This document shows, one piece after another, positions 33,777 through 46,000 of a stretch of 64,000 nucleotides of DNA. Made by a program: the position numbers and the translations under genes. The stretch is from Hyaloperonospora brassicae (taxonomy: Eukaryota > Oomycota > Peronosporomycetes > Peronosporales > Peronosporaceae), in contig CANTFL010000625.1 in the NCBI GenBank assembly GCA_947650285.1, positions 22,525 to 86,524 on the forward strand. The letters are read 5' to 3'. Numbering within the stretch: position 1 is the first letter of the stretch; each line of letters opens with the position of its first letter. The notes under the pieces were generated by a model that searched no databases, was not told where the DNA came from, and saw only the letters and a list, made by a program, of their open reading frames with translations.

Positions 33777-34731
33777 ATTTCACCGTGAGTCCACTGGCGA
33801 AGATGTCAATATCAAGCAAAAACCTGGGACTGAAGTGTCAGAGACAGAGGGATCGACGCAGACACGCAGAAGCACAAGATCCTCGGATCATCAGAGTTTT
33901 GGGAGGGGCTTTGATGAAATGAAAATGAAAGAGGAAGATCGAGAGGTCGATCTGGAAGATAAACCTTAAATACCTCCTTTGGTCCCTTCGGGGGCCACCG
34001 CAGATCGCTCTGCAAAGAGCGGTCTGCTGTATGAAAATTCAATGGTGAAAACAAACCGGCGAAGGCCAAACCCTATCTTCTCGTCGTCAGGTCCCCTGAC
34101 ATTACTACGAGGAAGAAGGCCAAGAAACCGCCGGATCGGCACGAAAAAAGAAGAAAGTGCCGGGATCAAATGGCGAAGATCACCGGATCGGAAAACCAAT
34201 CGGGTTGAAGATCGAGTCGGTACCTCAAATGTGGGATCGTGCGGAATTAGAATGCCATTAACTTTTCTGAAGGAACTGTTCAATACAGATCCTGTCTTCA
34301 AAATTATACAGCCAAAGCTAACGAGATCGCTATATAGGCCGTGGTCAATACTCATAAGAGCCACCAGTCACATCGACGCGGTCGCATTAATTTTCTGGCT
34401 CCTGATAGAAACCGGTTTTCGCATAGGCGATTTCGATGCGAAGGACATGAGACATTGTAGTATGGATCAGATCGAGATCGCAGTGGCCGCTTTTATCGAG
34501 ATTATTAAATGTCTAGTGGACACAATCGCATTGACTGAAGACAAGATCGCCCTAGATTTTATTACGTCCAAGCAGAAGCATACGGGATCGTCTCGTCATG
34601 CATCGATTACCTTGGACGTCAAATTGGAATTGGTGGGATCGAAGCCCTGTTGCCCGAGCGAAAGTAAATCTGACCGATCATGGCTTGTAGAGCAAAGGCG
34701 GCTGTATGTAGCCACTCCAGAACCACATTGA
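33777..34731 (+). pseudogene. Gag-position open frame downstream of the PBS, one in-frame stop
   Basis: One frame is open from the PBS to 34731 apart from a TAA at 33967-33969. The first part is acidic and Ser/Thr-rich (TEVSETEGSTQTRRS, KMKEEDREVDLEDK). The part after the stop is very basic (KTNRRRPNPIF, RGRRPRNRRIGTKKEE). Then comes a more globular stretch of about 130 residues (PLTFLKELFNTDPVFKIIQP ... FWLLIETGFRIGDFD ... HCSMDQIEIAVAAFIEIIK). I recognise no family. Its place directly after LTR and PBS makes it the leader or gag part of the element (inference). No ATG starts this frame near the PBS, so the true start is unclear. Confidence 0.5.
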
Positions 34732-34874
34732 ATATCGAGATTACCACTCAGAGGGTCAGACCTTCCGTGATCTCACGTCTGGAAGGGTTTTCAGGAAAAG
34801 ATAGGGACGGAGATTGGGCTCGGAGCTAGATCGGCAAGGTCAGATCGGCTTTTGTTCGAAAACAAGTACCTGAT

Positions 34875-35180
34875 GAAGAAAATTGTTCGTTGTTCCGTAC
34901 TTTGCCTACCGTTTCAGCCCGATATTGGTATCTTCATCTGAACGTATCGATACAATTTAATTGGAAGGCGCTGGTGGAAGAATTCTTGTTCGAATATTGT
35001 GGACACGAAGAAACGGTCGATCAACAATACTACCTTTCTCGAAAACAACCGGATGAGAATCCAATTCGCTTCTCAGGACAACATTCCCCGTATAAATCTA
35101 AGGTGCAAAATGATAAAAGATACTGGTCAACCCATCGAGATCTCTGTTGGAGAATCTACGGAGGTGAGGATCGGTATTAG
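34875..35180 (+). pseudogene. Gag core-like fragment of an LTR retrotransposon
   Basis: The frame encodes RYWYLHLNVSIQFNWKALVE, then EFLFEYCG and DQQYYLSRKQPDENPIRF. The W-x(4,6)-...-W..L...F...Y / YY..R..P.E.. pattern is that of retrotransposon gag (Retrotrans_gag type). The fragment starts without a Met and ends by frameshift near 35100, where a neighbouring frame takes over. It lies about 1.1 kb after the PBS in the expected position for gag. Confidence 0.55.
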
Positions 35181-36010
35181 TCAAGCGTTCTAAAGGTTGT
35201 GGATTGCAAGAGGACTTGATTGGGTGCCATCGGTAAGACACAGCACTGGCAAGATATTATATCTGCAAGTGACGAATATTGGTGATCAGAAGATCGTGTT
35301 ACCACCACATACCACACTCGGTGTGTGAATGAAAGGCGAGACAACACCACGATCTCAAGGGTACGTGTTGTATGGATCTGACAGATATAAGGATTGTCAA
35401 ACTTAAGCGTATGAATACACTACAGATGAACAGTGGAAATGGCCCGATCATGAATGGATCGAATCGCCGGATGATCCCCCTAACTATGGAAAACCGATAA
35501 AGTTAATGACACGACCGAAAGATGATCCGGTGGAAACGGCGAAAAAAGCGGCAGTAATTACTTAGCGGGTTTCTGAAGCTGAAATGGGAGGAGAAAGTAT
35601 CAAGACTGCATCAGGCAAAGAGAATGCCGTCGGCGATATACTCTCACATGATGAATCATTTCGGAGTTCTGCTGCTCGAGATCGCGAAAGTGATCCACAG
35701 TATTTGACGGAACGAGATCGAAGAGTGGTTCATCCTTCACACGATAGATCGGTTCAACGTCATATTGATCAAGATCGAGAAAGGGATCGACCCTATGCAA
35801 TGAATCGAGATTACGAAGATGACCCATAGTATTGGACTTGTGAAGATCGCGATGATGATACACAGTATTCTACATATAGAGATTGTGAAGTGAATCCGAC
35901 TTCACCCGATAGACCGTTTCAACGCTCTATCTGTAAATTTCGGGGAAATGATCCTCCGTACTCTACGAATCCAGATCGAGAAGGCGACTTAAATGTTGGG
36001 CAAATCTAGA
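35105..36010 (+). pseudogene. Continuation of the element's coding frame, interrupted by nonsense codons
   Basis: A single frame runs from about 35105 to 36010 with stops at 35191, near 35327, near 35404, near 35562, at 35827 and near 36007 but no frameshift. Between stops it is plainly coding-like: LYLQVTNIGDQKIVLPPHTT, SQGYVLYGSDRYKDCQT, WPDHEWIESPDDPPNYGKP. The LQVTN / VLPPHT part resembles the spacer found between gag and protease/RT in oomycete gypsy polyproteins, from my general impression of that family. Stops fit point mutation of once-sense codons (for example TGG to TGA). After 35600 it passes into 12-codon repeats. Confidence 0.5.
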
Positions 36011-36600
36011 ATGCAATGTGAATCCGCCTTCACACGATATATTGTTTTAACGTTCTATCGATCAATATCGGAGAGGTCATCAAAAGTATTCTACGGATAA
36101 AGATCAAGATGGTGATCCACGAATTTTTTACGGAACGGGATCGCGAAGGTGAACCAAAGTATTCGACAGATCGAGATTGCAAAATGGACGCACACTATAC
36201 GACTGATCGAGACCGAAAAGGTGATCCACAAATATCGACATATCGAGATCTCAAAGATTACCCACATTCATACTATGACACGTTACAACGTTTCAACGTT
36301 CTATCGATCAAGATCGAGAGAGTGGTCAAAGGTATTCTACGGATCAAGATCCCGAAGGTGACTCGCAGTACTGGATCTGTCAAGATCGTGAAGTAAATAC
36401 GCTTTCTCACGATGGATCATATGACATTATATCGAGCGAGATCGCGAAGGTGATCCACACTATTTGACAGATCGAGATCGAGAAGGTGATCAACAGTGTT
36501 CGAAAGGTCCAGATCGGGAAAGTGACCCACACTTTTGGACTTATCGAGATCGCGAAGTGAATCCGTCTTCTTGCGATGGATTGTTTAAGGTTTCTATTGA
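35660..36600 (+). repeat. Degenerate 36-bp (12-codon) coding repeats before the main array
   Basis: The unit encodes about TDRDREGDPQYS: TERDREGEPKYS, TDRDCKMDAHYT and TDRDRKGDPQIS follow one another from about 36127. A larger unit is marked by R/SFQRSID (HDRSVQRHIDQDRERD, PDRPFQRSICKFRG, then again near 36050 and 36290). Units are diverged, with stops and frame changes, so this is an old repeat array. It lies immediately upstream of the young 558-bp array and shares its acidic, GATC-rich character. Confidence 0.7.
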
Positions 36601-36651
36601 TCAAGATCGATAAAATGATCGACGCATATTACGGATCAAGAACCCGTGACT

Positions 36652-36776
36652 AGGGTGGCGAAGGTGTTCAAGACGAGCGTAATGGTCTGTAATTATATCT
36701 CGATTTGCTAGTTGATCTAAACAGATAGTACGGATTACTCTGCGGCGATCATTCTACAAGTGGAGATCGACTATCT
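36652..36776 (+). repeat. Diverged partial copy at the left edge of the 558-bp array
   Basis: GGCGAAGGTGTTCAAGACGA through GGAGATCGACTATCT aligns with the last ~125 bp of the 558-bp unit with many substitutions, including TAA at the variable site and another stop (TAG) where other copies read TGG. It marks the left boundary of the array. Confidence 0.85.
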
Positions 36777-38780
36777 ATGAAGATACCTTCGGCGATCGAT
36801 ATTACAAAGAAGATTAAAAGCGTTGAGTGGATACAAGACCGAACGAAGCAAGAGATTGACGCCACAAGAGATATTACGAACGAAGGCACCGAATCTGAGG
36901 TAGCTGATCTGTTACAAGAACGGTCCAGCCGTCAGTCAGACGGGATCGGGTTCAAGGATGGTGAGTTGCAAGAAGAGCACACCCGACTGGTTAGAGGACT
37001 CGAAATGAATGCGATCGTGAGATTGTCGAAGGGAAACGATCATGCGAGGTCGCCGGCGCAGGTCAATATGGAGATCGATCAAGCGCCAATCGGATTGAAA
37101 CGATCGGTATGTGAAGACAGCGCGACCAAAGACGGCGACCCTGACGAGATTGATACGGTGCATGGAGAGTCCAGACGTCAGTCAGGCGGGATGTCGACTC
37201 GAGATGGTCAGAATGGCGAAGGGGTTGAAGACGAGTGTAATGGTCTGTTATTATATCTCGATTTGCTAGCCGATCTGGACTGGGGGCGCGAATTACTCTG
37301 CAGCGATCACCCTATAAGTGGAGATCGACTATCTATGAAGATACCTTCGGCGATCGATATTACAAAGAAGATTAAAAGCGTCGAGTGGATACAAGACCGA
37401 ACGAAGCAAGAGATTGACGCCACAAGAGATATTACGAACGGAGGCACCGAATCTGAGGTAGCTGATCTGTTACAAGAACGGTCCAGCCGTCAGTCAGACG
37501 GGATCGGGTTCAAGGATGGTGGGTTGCAAGAAGAGCACACCCGACTGGTTAGAGGACTCGAAATGAATGCGACCGTGAGATTGTCGAAGGGAAACGATCA
37601 TGCGAGGTCGCCGGCGCAGGTCAATATGGAGATCGATCAAGCGTCGATAGGATTGAAACGATCGGTATGTGAAGACAGCGCGACCAAAGACGGCGACCCT
37701 GACGAGATTGATACGGTGCATGGAGAGTCCAGACGTCAGTCAGGCGGGATGTCGACTCGAGATGGTCAGAATGGCAAAGGGGTTGAAGACGAGTGTAATG
37801 GTCTGTTATTATATCTCGATTTGCTAGCCGATCTGGACTGGGGGCGCGAATTAATCTGCAGCGATCACCCTATAAGTGGAGATCGACTATCTATGAAGAT
37901 ACCTTCGGCGATCGATATTACAAAGAAGATTAAAAGCGTTGAGTGGATACAAGACCGAACGAAGCAAGATATTGACGCCACGAGAGAGATTACGAACGAA
38001 GGCACCGAATCTGAGGTAGCTGATCTGTTACAAGAACGGTCCAGCCGTCAGTCAGACGGGATCGGGTCCAAGGATGGTGAGTTGCAAGAAGAGCACACCC
38101 GACTGGTTAGAGGACTCGAAATGAATGCGACCGTGAGATTGTCGAAGGGAAACGATCATGCGAGGTCGCCGGCGCAGGTCAATATGGAGATCGATCAAGC
38201 GCCAATCGGATTGAAACGATCGGTATGTGAAGACAGCGCGACCAAAGACGGCGACCCTGACGAGATTGATACGGTGCATGGAGAGTCCAGACGTCAGTCA
38301 GGCGGGATGTCGACTCGAGATGGTCAGAATGGCGAAGGGGTTGAAGACGAGTGTAATGGTCTGTTATTATATCTCGATTTGCTAGCCGATCTGGAATGGG
38401 GGCGCGAATTACTCTGCAGCGATCACCCTATAAGTGGAGATCGACTATCTATGAAGATACCTTCGGCGATCGATATTACAAAGAAGATTAAAAGCGTCGA
38501 GTGGTTACAAGACCGAACGAAGCAAGAGATTGACGCGCCAAGAGAGATTGCGAACGAAGGCACCGAATCTGAGGTAGCTGATCTGTTACAAGAACGGTCC
38601 AGCCGTCAGTCAGACGGGATCGGGTTCAAGGATGGTGAGTTGCAAGAAGAGCACACCCGACTGGTTAGAGGACTCGAAATGAATGCGACCGTGAGATTGT
38701 CCAAGAGGAACGAGGTCGCCGGCGCAGGTCAATATGGAGATCGATCAAGCGCCAATCGGATTGAAACGATCGGTATGTGA
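36777..38780 (+). CDS. Repetitive open frame, 3.6 units (667 aa), function unknown
   Basis: The frame starts at ATG in copy 1, reads through the TTA form of the variable site in copies 1-3 and is ended in copy 4 by an 8-bp deletion that shifts the frame into a short alternative tail (NEVAGAGQYGDRSS..., ending IGM). Upstream the same frame is closed by TAG/TAA in the partial copy, so this ATG is the first available. The chain is acidic and hydrophilic with three copies of the hydrophobic NGLLLYLDLLADL patch. No signal peptide or known domain. Whether it is expressed is unknown; it may be a remnant of a longer frame. Confidence 0.35.
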   Translation: MKIPSAIDITKKIKSVEWIQDRTKQEIDATRDITNEGTESEVADLLQERSSRQSDGIGFKDGELQEEHTRLVRGLEMNAIVRLSKGNDHARSPAQVNMEIDQAPIGLKRSVCEDSATKDGDPDEIDTVHGESRRQSGGMSTRDGQNGEGVEDECNGLLLYLDLLADLDWGRELLCSDHPISGDRLSMKIPSAIDITKKIKSVEWIQDRTKQEIDATRDITNGGTESEVADLLQERSSRQSDGIGFKDGGLQEEHTRLVRGLEMNATVRLSKGNDHARSPAQVNMEIDQASIGLKRSVCEDSATKDGDPDEIDTVHGESRRQSGGMSTRDGQNGKGVEDECNGLLLYLDLLADLDWGRELICSDHPISGDRLSMKIPSAIDITKKIKSVEWIQDRTKQDIDATREITNEGTESEVADLLQERSSRQSDGIGSKDGELQEEHTRLVRGLEMNATVRLSKGNDHARSPAQVNMEIDQAPIGLKRSVCEDSATKDGDPDEIDTVHGESRRQSGGMSTRDGQNGEGVEDECNGLLLYLDLLADLEWGRELLCSDHPISGDRLSMKIPSAIDITKKIKSVEWLQDRTKQEIDAPREIANEGTESEVADLLQERSSRQSDGIGFKDGELQEEHTRLVRGLEMNATVRLSKRNEVAGAGQYGDRSSANRIETIGM

Positions 38781-39000
38781 AGACAGCGCGACCAAAGACG
38801 GCGACCCTGACGAGGTTGATACGGTGCATGGAGAGTCCAGACGTCAGTCAGGCGGGATGTCGACTCGAGATGGTCAGAATGGCGAAGGGGTTGAAGACGA
38901 GTGTAATGGTCTGTAATTATATCTCGATTTGCTAGCCGATCTGGAATGGGGGCGCGAATTAATCTGCAGCGATTACCCTATAAGTGGAGATCGACTATCT

Positions 39001-40032
39001 ATGAAGATACCTTCGGCGATCGATATTACAAAGAAGATTAAAAGCGTCGAGTGGATACAAGACCGAACGAAGCAAGAGATTGACGCCACAAGAGATATTA
39101 CGAACGAAGGCACCGAATCTGAGGTAGCTGATCTGTTACAAGAACGGTCCAGCCGTCAGTCAGACGGGATCGGGTTCAAGGATGGTGAGCTGCAAGAAGA
39201 GCACACCCGACTGGATAGAGGGCTCGAAATGAATGCGACCGTGAGATTGTCGAAGGGAAACGATCATGCGAGGTCGCCGGCGCAGGTCAATATGGAGATC
39301 GATCAAGCGCCAATCGGATTGAAACGATCGGTATGTGAAGACAGCACGACCAAAGACGGCGACCCTGACGAGATTGATACGGTGCATGGAGAGTCCAGAC
39401 GTCAGTCAGGCGGGATGTCGACTCGAGATGGTCAGAATGGCGAAGGGGTTGAAGACGAGTGTAATGGTCTGTTATTATATCTCGATTTGCTAGCCGATCT
39501 GGAATGGGGGCGCGAATTAATCTGCAGCGATCACCCTATAAGTGGAGATCGACTATCTATGAAGATACCTTCGGCGATCGATATTACAAAGAAGATTAAA
39601 AGCGTCGAGTGGTTACAAGACCGAACGAAGCAAGAGATTGACGCCACAAGAGATATTACGAACGAAGGCACCGAATCTGAGGTAGCTGATTTGTTACAAG
39701 AACGGTCCAGCCGTCAGTCAGACGGAATCGGGTTCAAGGATGGTGAGTTGCAAGAAGAGCACACCCGACTGGTTAGAGGACTCGAAATGAATGCGACCGT
39801 GAGATTGTCGAAGGGAAACGATCATGCGAGGTCGCCGGCGCAGGTCAATATGGAGATCGATCAAGCGCCAATCGGATTGAAACGATCGGTATGTGAAGAC
39901 AGCGCGACCAAAGACGGCGACCCTGACGAGATTGATACGGTGCATGGAGAGTCCAGACGTCAGTCAGGCGGGATGTCGACTCGAGATGGTCAGAATGGCG
40001 AAGGGGTTGAAGACGAGTGTAATGGTCTGTAA
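39001..40032 (+). CDS. Repetitive open frame, copies 5-6, function unknown
   Basis: ATG at 39001 opens two units joined through TTA at the end of copy 5 and stopped by TAA at the end of copy 6 (343 aa). Copy 5 has private changes (LDRGLE for LVRGLE, STTKDG for SATKDG), which fits the more diverged left edge of the array. No known domain. Confidence 0.2.
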   Translation: MKIPSAIDITKKIKSVEWIQDRTKQEIDATRDITNEGTESEVADLLQERSSRQSDGIGFKDGELQEEHTRLDRGLEMNATVRLSKGNDHARSPAQVNMEIDQAPIGLKRSVCEDSTTKDGDPDEIDTVHGESRRQSGGMSTRDGQNGEGVEDECNGLLLYLDLLADLEWGRELICSDHPISGDRLSMKIPSAIDITKKIKSVEWLQDRTKQEIDATRDITNEGTESEVADLLQERSSRQSDGIGFKDGELQEEHTRLVRGLEMNATVRLSKGNDHARSPAQVNMEIDQAPIGLKRSVCEDSATKDGDPDEIDTVHGESRRQSGGMSTRDGQNGEGVEDECNGL

Positions 40033-43000
40033 TTATATCTCGATTTGCTAGCCGATCTGGACTGGGGGCGCGAATTAATCTGCAGCGATCACCCTATAAG
40101 TGGAGATCGACTATCTATGAAGATACCTTCGGCGATCGATATTACAAAGAAGATTAAAAGCGTCGAGTGGTTACAAGACCGAACGAAGCAAGATATTGAC
40201 GCCACAAGAGAGATTACGAACGAAGGCACCGAATCTGAGGTAGCTGATCTGTTACAAGAACGGTCCAGCCGTCAGTCAGACGGGATCGGGTCCAAGGATG
40301 GTGAGTTGCAAGAAGAGCACACCCGACTGGTTAGAGGACTCGAAATGAATGCGACCGTGAGATTGTCGAAGGGAAACACATGCGAGGTCGCCGGCGCAGG
40401 TCAATATGGAGATCGATCAAGCGCCAATCGGATTGAAACGATCGGTATGTGAAGACAGCGCGACCAAAGACGGCGACCCTGACGAGATTGATACGGTGCA
40501 TGGAGAGTCCAGACGTCAGTCAGGCGGGATGTCGACTCGAGATGGTCAGAATGGCGAAGGTGTTGAAGACGAGTGTAATGGTCTGTAATTATATCTCGAT
40601 TTGCTAGCCGATCTGGACTGGGGGCGCGAATTACTCTGCAGCGATCACCCTATAAGTGGAGATCGACTATCTATGAAGATACCTTCGGCGATCGATATTA
40701 CAAAGAAGATTAAAAGCGTCGAGTGGATACAAGACCGAACGAAGCAAGAGATTGACGCCACAAGAGATATTACGAACGAAGGCACCGAATCTGAGGTAGC
40801 TGATCTGTTACAAGAACGGTCCAGCCGTCAGTCAGACGGGATCGGGTTCAAGGATGGTGAGTTGCAAGAAGAGCACACCCGACTGGTTAGAGGACTCGAA
40901 ATGAATGCGACCGTGAGATTGTCGAAGGGAAACGATCATGCGAGGTCGCCGGCGCAGGTCAATATGGAGATCGATCAAGCGCCAATCGGATTGAAACGAT
41001 CGGTATGTGAAGACAGCGCGACCAAAGACGGCGACCCTGACGAGATTGATACGGTGCATGGAGAGTCCAGACGTCAGTCAGGCGGGATGTCGACTCGAGA
41101 TGGTCAGAATGGCGAAGGTGTTGAAGACGAGTGTAATGGTCTGTTATTATATCTCGATTTGCTAGCCGATCTGGACTGGGGGCGCGAATTACTCTGCAGC
41201 GATCACCCTATAAGTGGAGATCGACTATCTATGAAGATACCTTCGGCGATCGATATTACAAAGAAGATTAAAAGCGTCGAGTGGATACAAGACCGAACGA
41301 AGCAAGAGATTGACGCCACAAGAGAGATTACGAACGAAGGCACCGAATCTGAGGTAGCTGATCTGTTACAAGAACGGTCCAGCCGTCAGTCAGACGGGAT
41401 CGGGTTCAAGGATGGTGAGTTGCAAGAAGAGCACACCCGACTGGTTAGAGGACTCGAAATGAATGCGACCGTGAGATTGTCGAAGGGAAACGATCATGCG
41501 AGGTCGCCGGCGCAGGTCAATATGGAGATCGATCAAGCGCCAATCGGATTGAAACGATCGGTATGTGAAGACAGCGCGACCAAAGACGGCGACCCTGACG
41601 AGATTGATACGGTGCATGGAGAGTCCAGACGTCAGTCAGGCGGGATGTCGACTCGAGATGGTCAGAATGGCGAAGGTGTTGAAGACGAGTGTAATGGTCT
41701 GTAATTATATCTCGATTTGCTAGCCGATCTGGACTGGGGGCGCGAATTACTCTGCAGCGATCACCCTATAAGTGGAGATCGACTATCTATGAAGATACCT
41801 TCGGCGATCGATATTACAAAGAAGATTAAAAGCGTCGAGTGGATACAAGACCGAACGAAGCAAGAGATTGACGCCACAAGAGAGATTACGAACGAAGGCA
41901 CCGAATCTGAGGTAGCTGATCTGTTACAAGAACGGTCCAGCCGTCAGTCAGACGGGATCGGGTTCAAGGATGGTGAGTTGCAAGAAGAGCACACCCGACT
42001 GGTTAGAGGACTCGAAATGAATGCGACCGTGAGATTGTCGAAGGGAAACGATCATGCGAGGTCGCCGGCGCAGGTCAATATGGAGATCGATCAAGCGCCA
42101 ATCGGATTGAAACGATCGGTATGTGAAGACAGCGCGACCAAAGACGGCGACCCTGACGAGATTGATACGGTGCATGGAGAGTCCAGACGTCAGTCAGGCG
42201 GGATGTCGACTCGAGATGGTCAGAATGGCGAAGGTGTTGAAGACGAGTGTAATGGTCTGTAATTATATCTCGATTTGCTAGCCGATCTGGACTGGGGGCG
42301 CGAATTACTCTGCAGCGATCACCCTATAAGTGGAGATCGACTATCTATGAAGATACCTTCGGCGATCGATATTACAAAGAAGATTAAAAGCGTCGAGTGG
42401 ATACAAGACCGAACGAAGCAAGAGATTGACGCCACAAGAGAGATTACGAACGAAGGCACCGAATCTGAGGTAGCTGATCTGTTACAAGAACGGTCCAGCC
42501 GTCAGTCAGACGGGATCGGGTTCAAGGATGGTGAGTTGCAAGAAGAGCACACCCGACTGGTTAGAGGACTCGAAATGAATGCGACCGTGAGATTGTCGAA
42601 GGGAAACGATCATGCGAGGTCGCCGGCGCAGGTCAATATGGAGATCGATCAAGCGCCAATCGGATTGAAACGATCGGTATGTGAAGACAGCGCGACCAAA
42701 GACGGCGACCCTGACGAGATTGATACGGTGCATGGAGAGTCCAGACGTCAGTCAGGCGGGATGTCGACTCGAGATGGTCAGAATGGCGAAGGTGTTGAAG
42801 ACGAGTGTAATGGTCTGTAATTATATCTCGATTTGCTAGCCGATCTGGACTGGGGGCGCGAATTACTCTGCAGCGATCACCCTATAAGTGGAGATCGACT
42901 ATCTATGAAGATACCTTCGGCGATCGATATTACAAAGAAGATTAAAAGCGTCGAGTGGATACAAGACCGAACGAAGCAAGAGATTGACGCCACAAGAGAT

Positions 43001-46000
43001 ATTACGAACGAAGGCACCGAATCTGAGGTAGCTGATCTGTTACAAGAACGGTCCAGCCGTCAGTCAGACGGGATCGGGTTCAAGGATGGTGGGTTGCAAG
43101 AAGAGCACACCCGACTGGTTAGAGGACTCGAAATGAATGCGACCGTGAGATTGTCGAAGGGAAACGATCATGCGAGGTCGCCGGCGCAGGTCAATATGGA
43201 GATCGATCAAGCGCCAATCGGATTGAAACGATCGGTATGTGAAGACAGCGCGACCAAAGACGGCGACCCTGACGAGATTGATACGGTGCATGGAGAGTCC
43301 AGACGTCAGTCAGGCGGGATGTCGACTCGAGATGGTCAGAATGGCGAAGGTGTTGAAGACGAGTGTAATGGTCTGTAATTATATCTCGATTTGCTAGCCG
43401 ATCTGGACTGGGGGCGCGAATTACTCTGCAGCGATCACCCTATAAGTGGAGATCGACTATCTATGAAGATACCTTCGGCGATCGATATTACAAAGAAGAT
43501 TAAAAGCGTCGAGTGGATACAAGACCGAACGAAGCAAGAGATTGACGCCACAAGAGAGATTACGAACGAAGGCACCGAATCTGAGGTAGCTGATCTGTTA
43601 CAAGAACGGTCCAGCCGTCAGTCAGACGGGATCGGGTTCAAGGATGGTGAGTTGCAAGAAGAGCACACCCGACTGGTTAGAGGACTCGAAATGAATGCGA
43701 CCGTGAGATTGTCGAAGGGAAACGATCATGCGAGGTCGCCGGCGCAGGTCAATATGGAGATCGATCAAGCGCCAATCGGATTGAAACGATCGGTATGTGA
43801 AGACAGCGCGACCAAAGACGGCGACCCTGACGAGATTGATACGGTGCATGGAGAGTCCAGACGTCAGTCAGGCGGGATGTCGACTCGAGATGGTCAGAAT
43901 GGCGAAGGTGTTGAAGACGAGTGTAATGGTCTGTAATTATATCTCGATTTGCTAGCCGATCTGGACTGGGGGCGCGAATTACTCTGCAGCGATCACCCTA
44001 TAAGTGGAGATCGACTATCTATGAAGATACCTTCGGCGATCGATATTACAAAGAAGATTAAAAGCGTCGAGTGGATACAAGACCGAACGAAGCAAGAGAT
44101 TGACGCCACAAGAGAGATTACGAACGAAGGCACCGAATCTGAGGTAGCTGATCTGTTACAAGAACGGTCCAGCCGTCAGTCAGACGGGATCGGGTTCAAG
44201 GATGGTGAGTTGCAAGAAGAGCACACCCGACTGGTTAGAGGACTCGAAATGAATGCGACCGTGAGATTGTCGAAGGGAAACGATCATGCGAGGTCGCCGG
44301 CGCAGGTCAATATGGAGATCGATCAAGCGCCAATCGGATTGAAACGATCGGTATGTGAAGACAGCGCGACCAAAGACGGCGACCCTGACGAGATTGATAC
44401 GGTGCATGGAGAGTCCAGACGTCAGTCAGGCGGGATGTCGACTCGAGATGGTCAGAATGGCGAAGGTGTTGAAGACGAGTGTAATGGTCTGTAATTATAT
44501 CTCGATTTGCTAGCCGATCTGGACTGGGGGCGCGAATTACTCTGCAGCGATCACCCTATAAGTGGAGATCGACTATCTATGAAGATACCTTCGGCGATCG
44601 ATATTACAAAGAAGATTAAAAGCGTCGAGTGGATACAAGACCGAACGAAGCAAGAGATTGACGCCACAAGAGATATTACGAACGAAGGCACCGAATCTGA
44701 GGTAGCTGATCTGTTACAAGAACGGTCCAGCCGTCAGTCAGACGGGATCGGGTTCAAGGATGGTGGGTTGCAAGAAGAGCACACCCGACTGGTTAGAGGA
44801 CTCGAAATGAATGCGACCGTGAGATTGTCGAAGGGAAACGATCATGCGAGGTCGCCGGCGCAGGTCAATATGGAGATCGATCAAGCGCCAATCGGATTGA
44901 AACGATCGGTATGTGAAGACAGCGCGACCAAAGACGGCGACCCTGACGAGATTGATACGGTGCATGGAGAGTCCAGACGTCAGTCAGGCGGGATGTCGAC
45001 TCGAGATGGTCAGAATGGCGAAGGTGTTGAAGACGAGTGTAATGGTCTGTAATTATATCTCGATTTGCTAGCCGATCTGGACTGGGGGCGCGAATTACTC
45101 TGCAGCGATCACCCTATAAGTGGAGATCGACTATCTATGAAGATACCTTCGGCGATCGATATTACAAAGAAGATTAAAAGCGTCGAGTGGATACAAGACC
45201 GAACGAAGCAAGAGATTGACGCCACAAGAGAGATTACGAACGAAGGCACCGAATCTGAGGTAGCTGATCTGTTACAAGAACGGTCCAGCCGTCAGTCAGA
45301 CGGGATCGGGTTCAAGGATGGTGGGTTGCAAGAAGAGCACACCCGACTGGTTAGAGGACTCGAAATGAATGCGACCGTGAGATTGTCGAAGGGAAACGAT
45401 CATGCGAGGTCGCCGGCGCAGGTCAATATGGAGATCGATCAAGCGCCAATCGGATTGAAACGATCGGTATGTGAAGACAGCGCGACCAAAGACGGCGACC
45501 CTGACGAGATTGATACGGTGCATGGAGAGTCCAGACGTCAGTCAGGCGGGATGTCGACTCGAGATGGTCAGAATGGCGAAGGTGTTGAAGACGAGTGTAA
45601 TGGTCTGTAATTATATCTCGATTTGCTAGCCGATCTGGACTGGGGGCGCGAATTACTCTGCAGCGATCACCCTATAAGTGGAGATCGACTATCTATGAAG
45701 ATACCTTCGGCGATCGATATTACAAAGAAGATTAAAAGCGTCGAGTGGATACAAGACCGAACGAAGCAAGAGATTGACGCCACAAGAGAGATTACGAACG
45801 GAGGCACCGAATCTGAGGTAGCTGATCTGTTACAAGAACGGTCCAGCCGTCAGTCAGACGGGATCGGGTTCAAGGATGGTGAGTTGCAAGAAGAGCACAC
45901 CCGACTGGTTAGAGGACTCGAAATGAATGCGACCGTGAGATTGTCGAAGGGAAACGATCATGCGAGGTCGCCGGCGCAGGTCAATATGGAGATCGATCAA

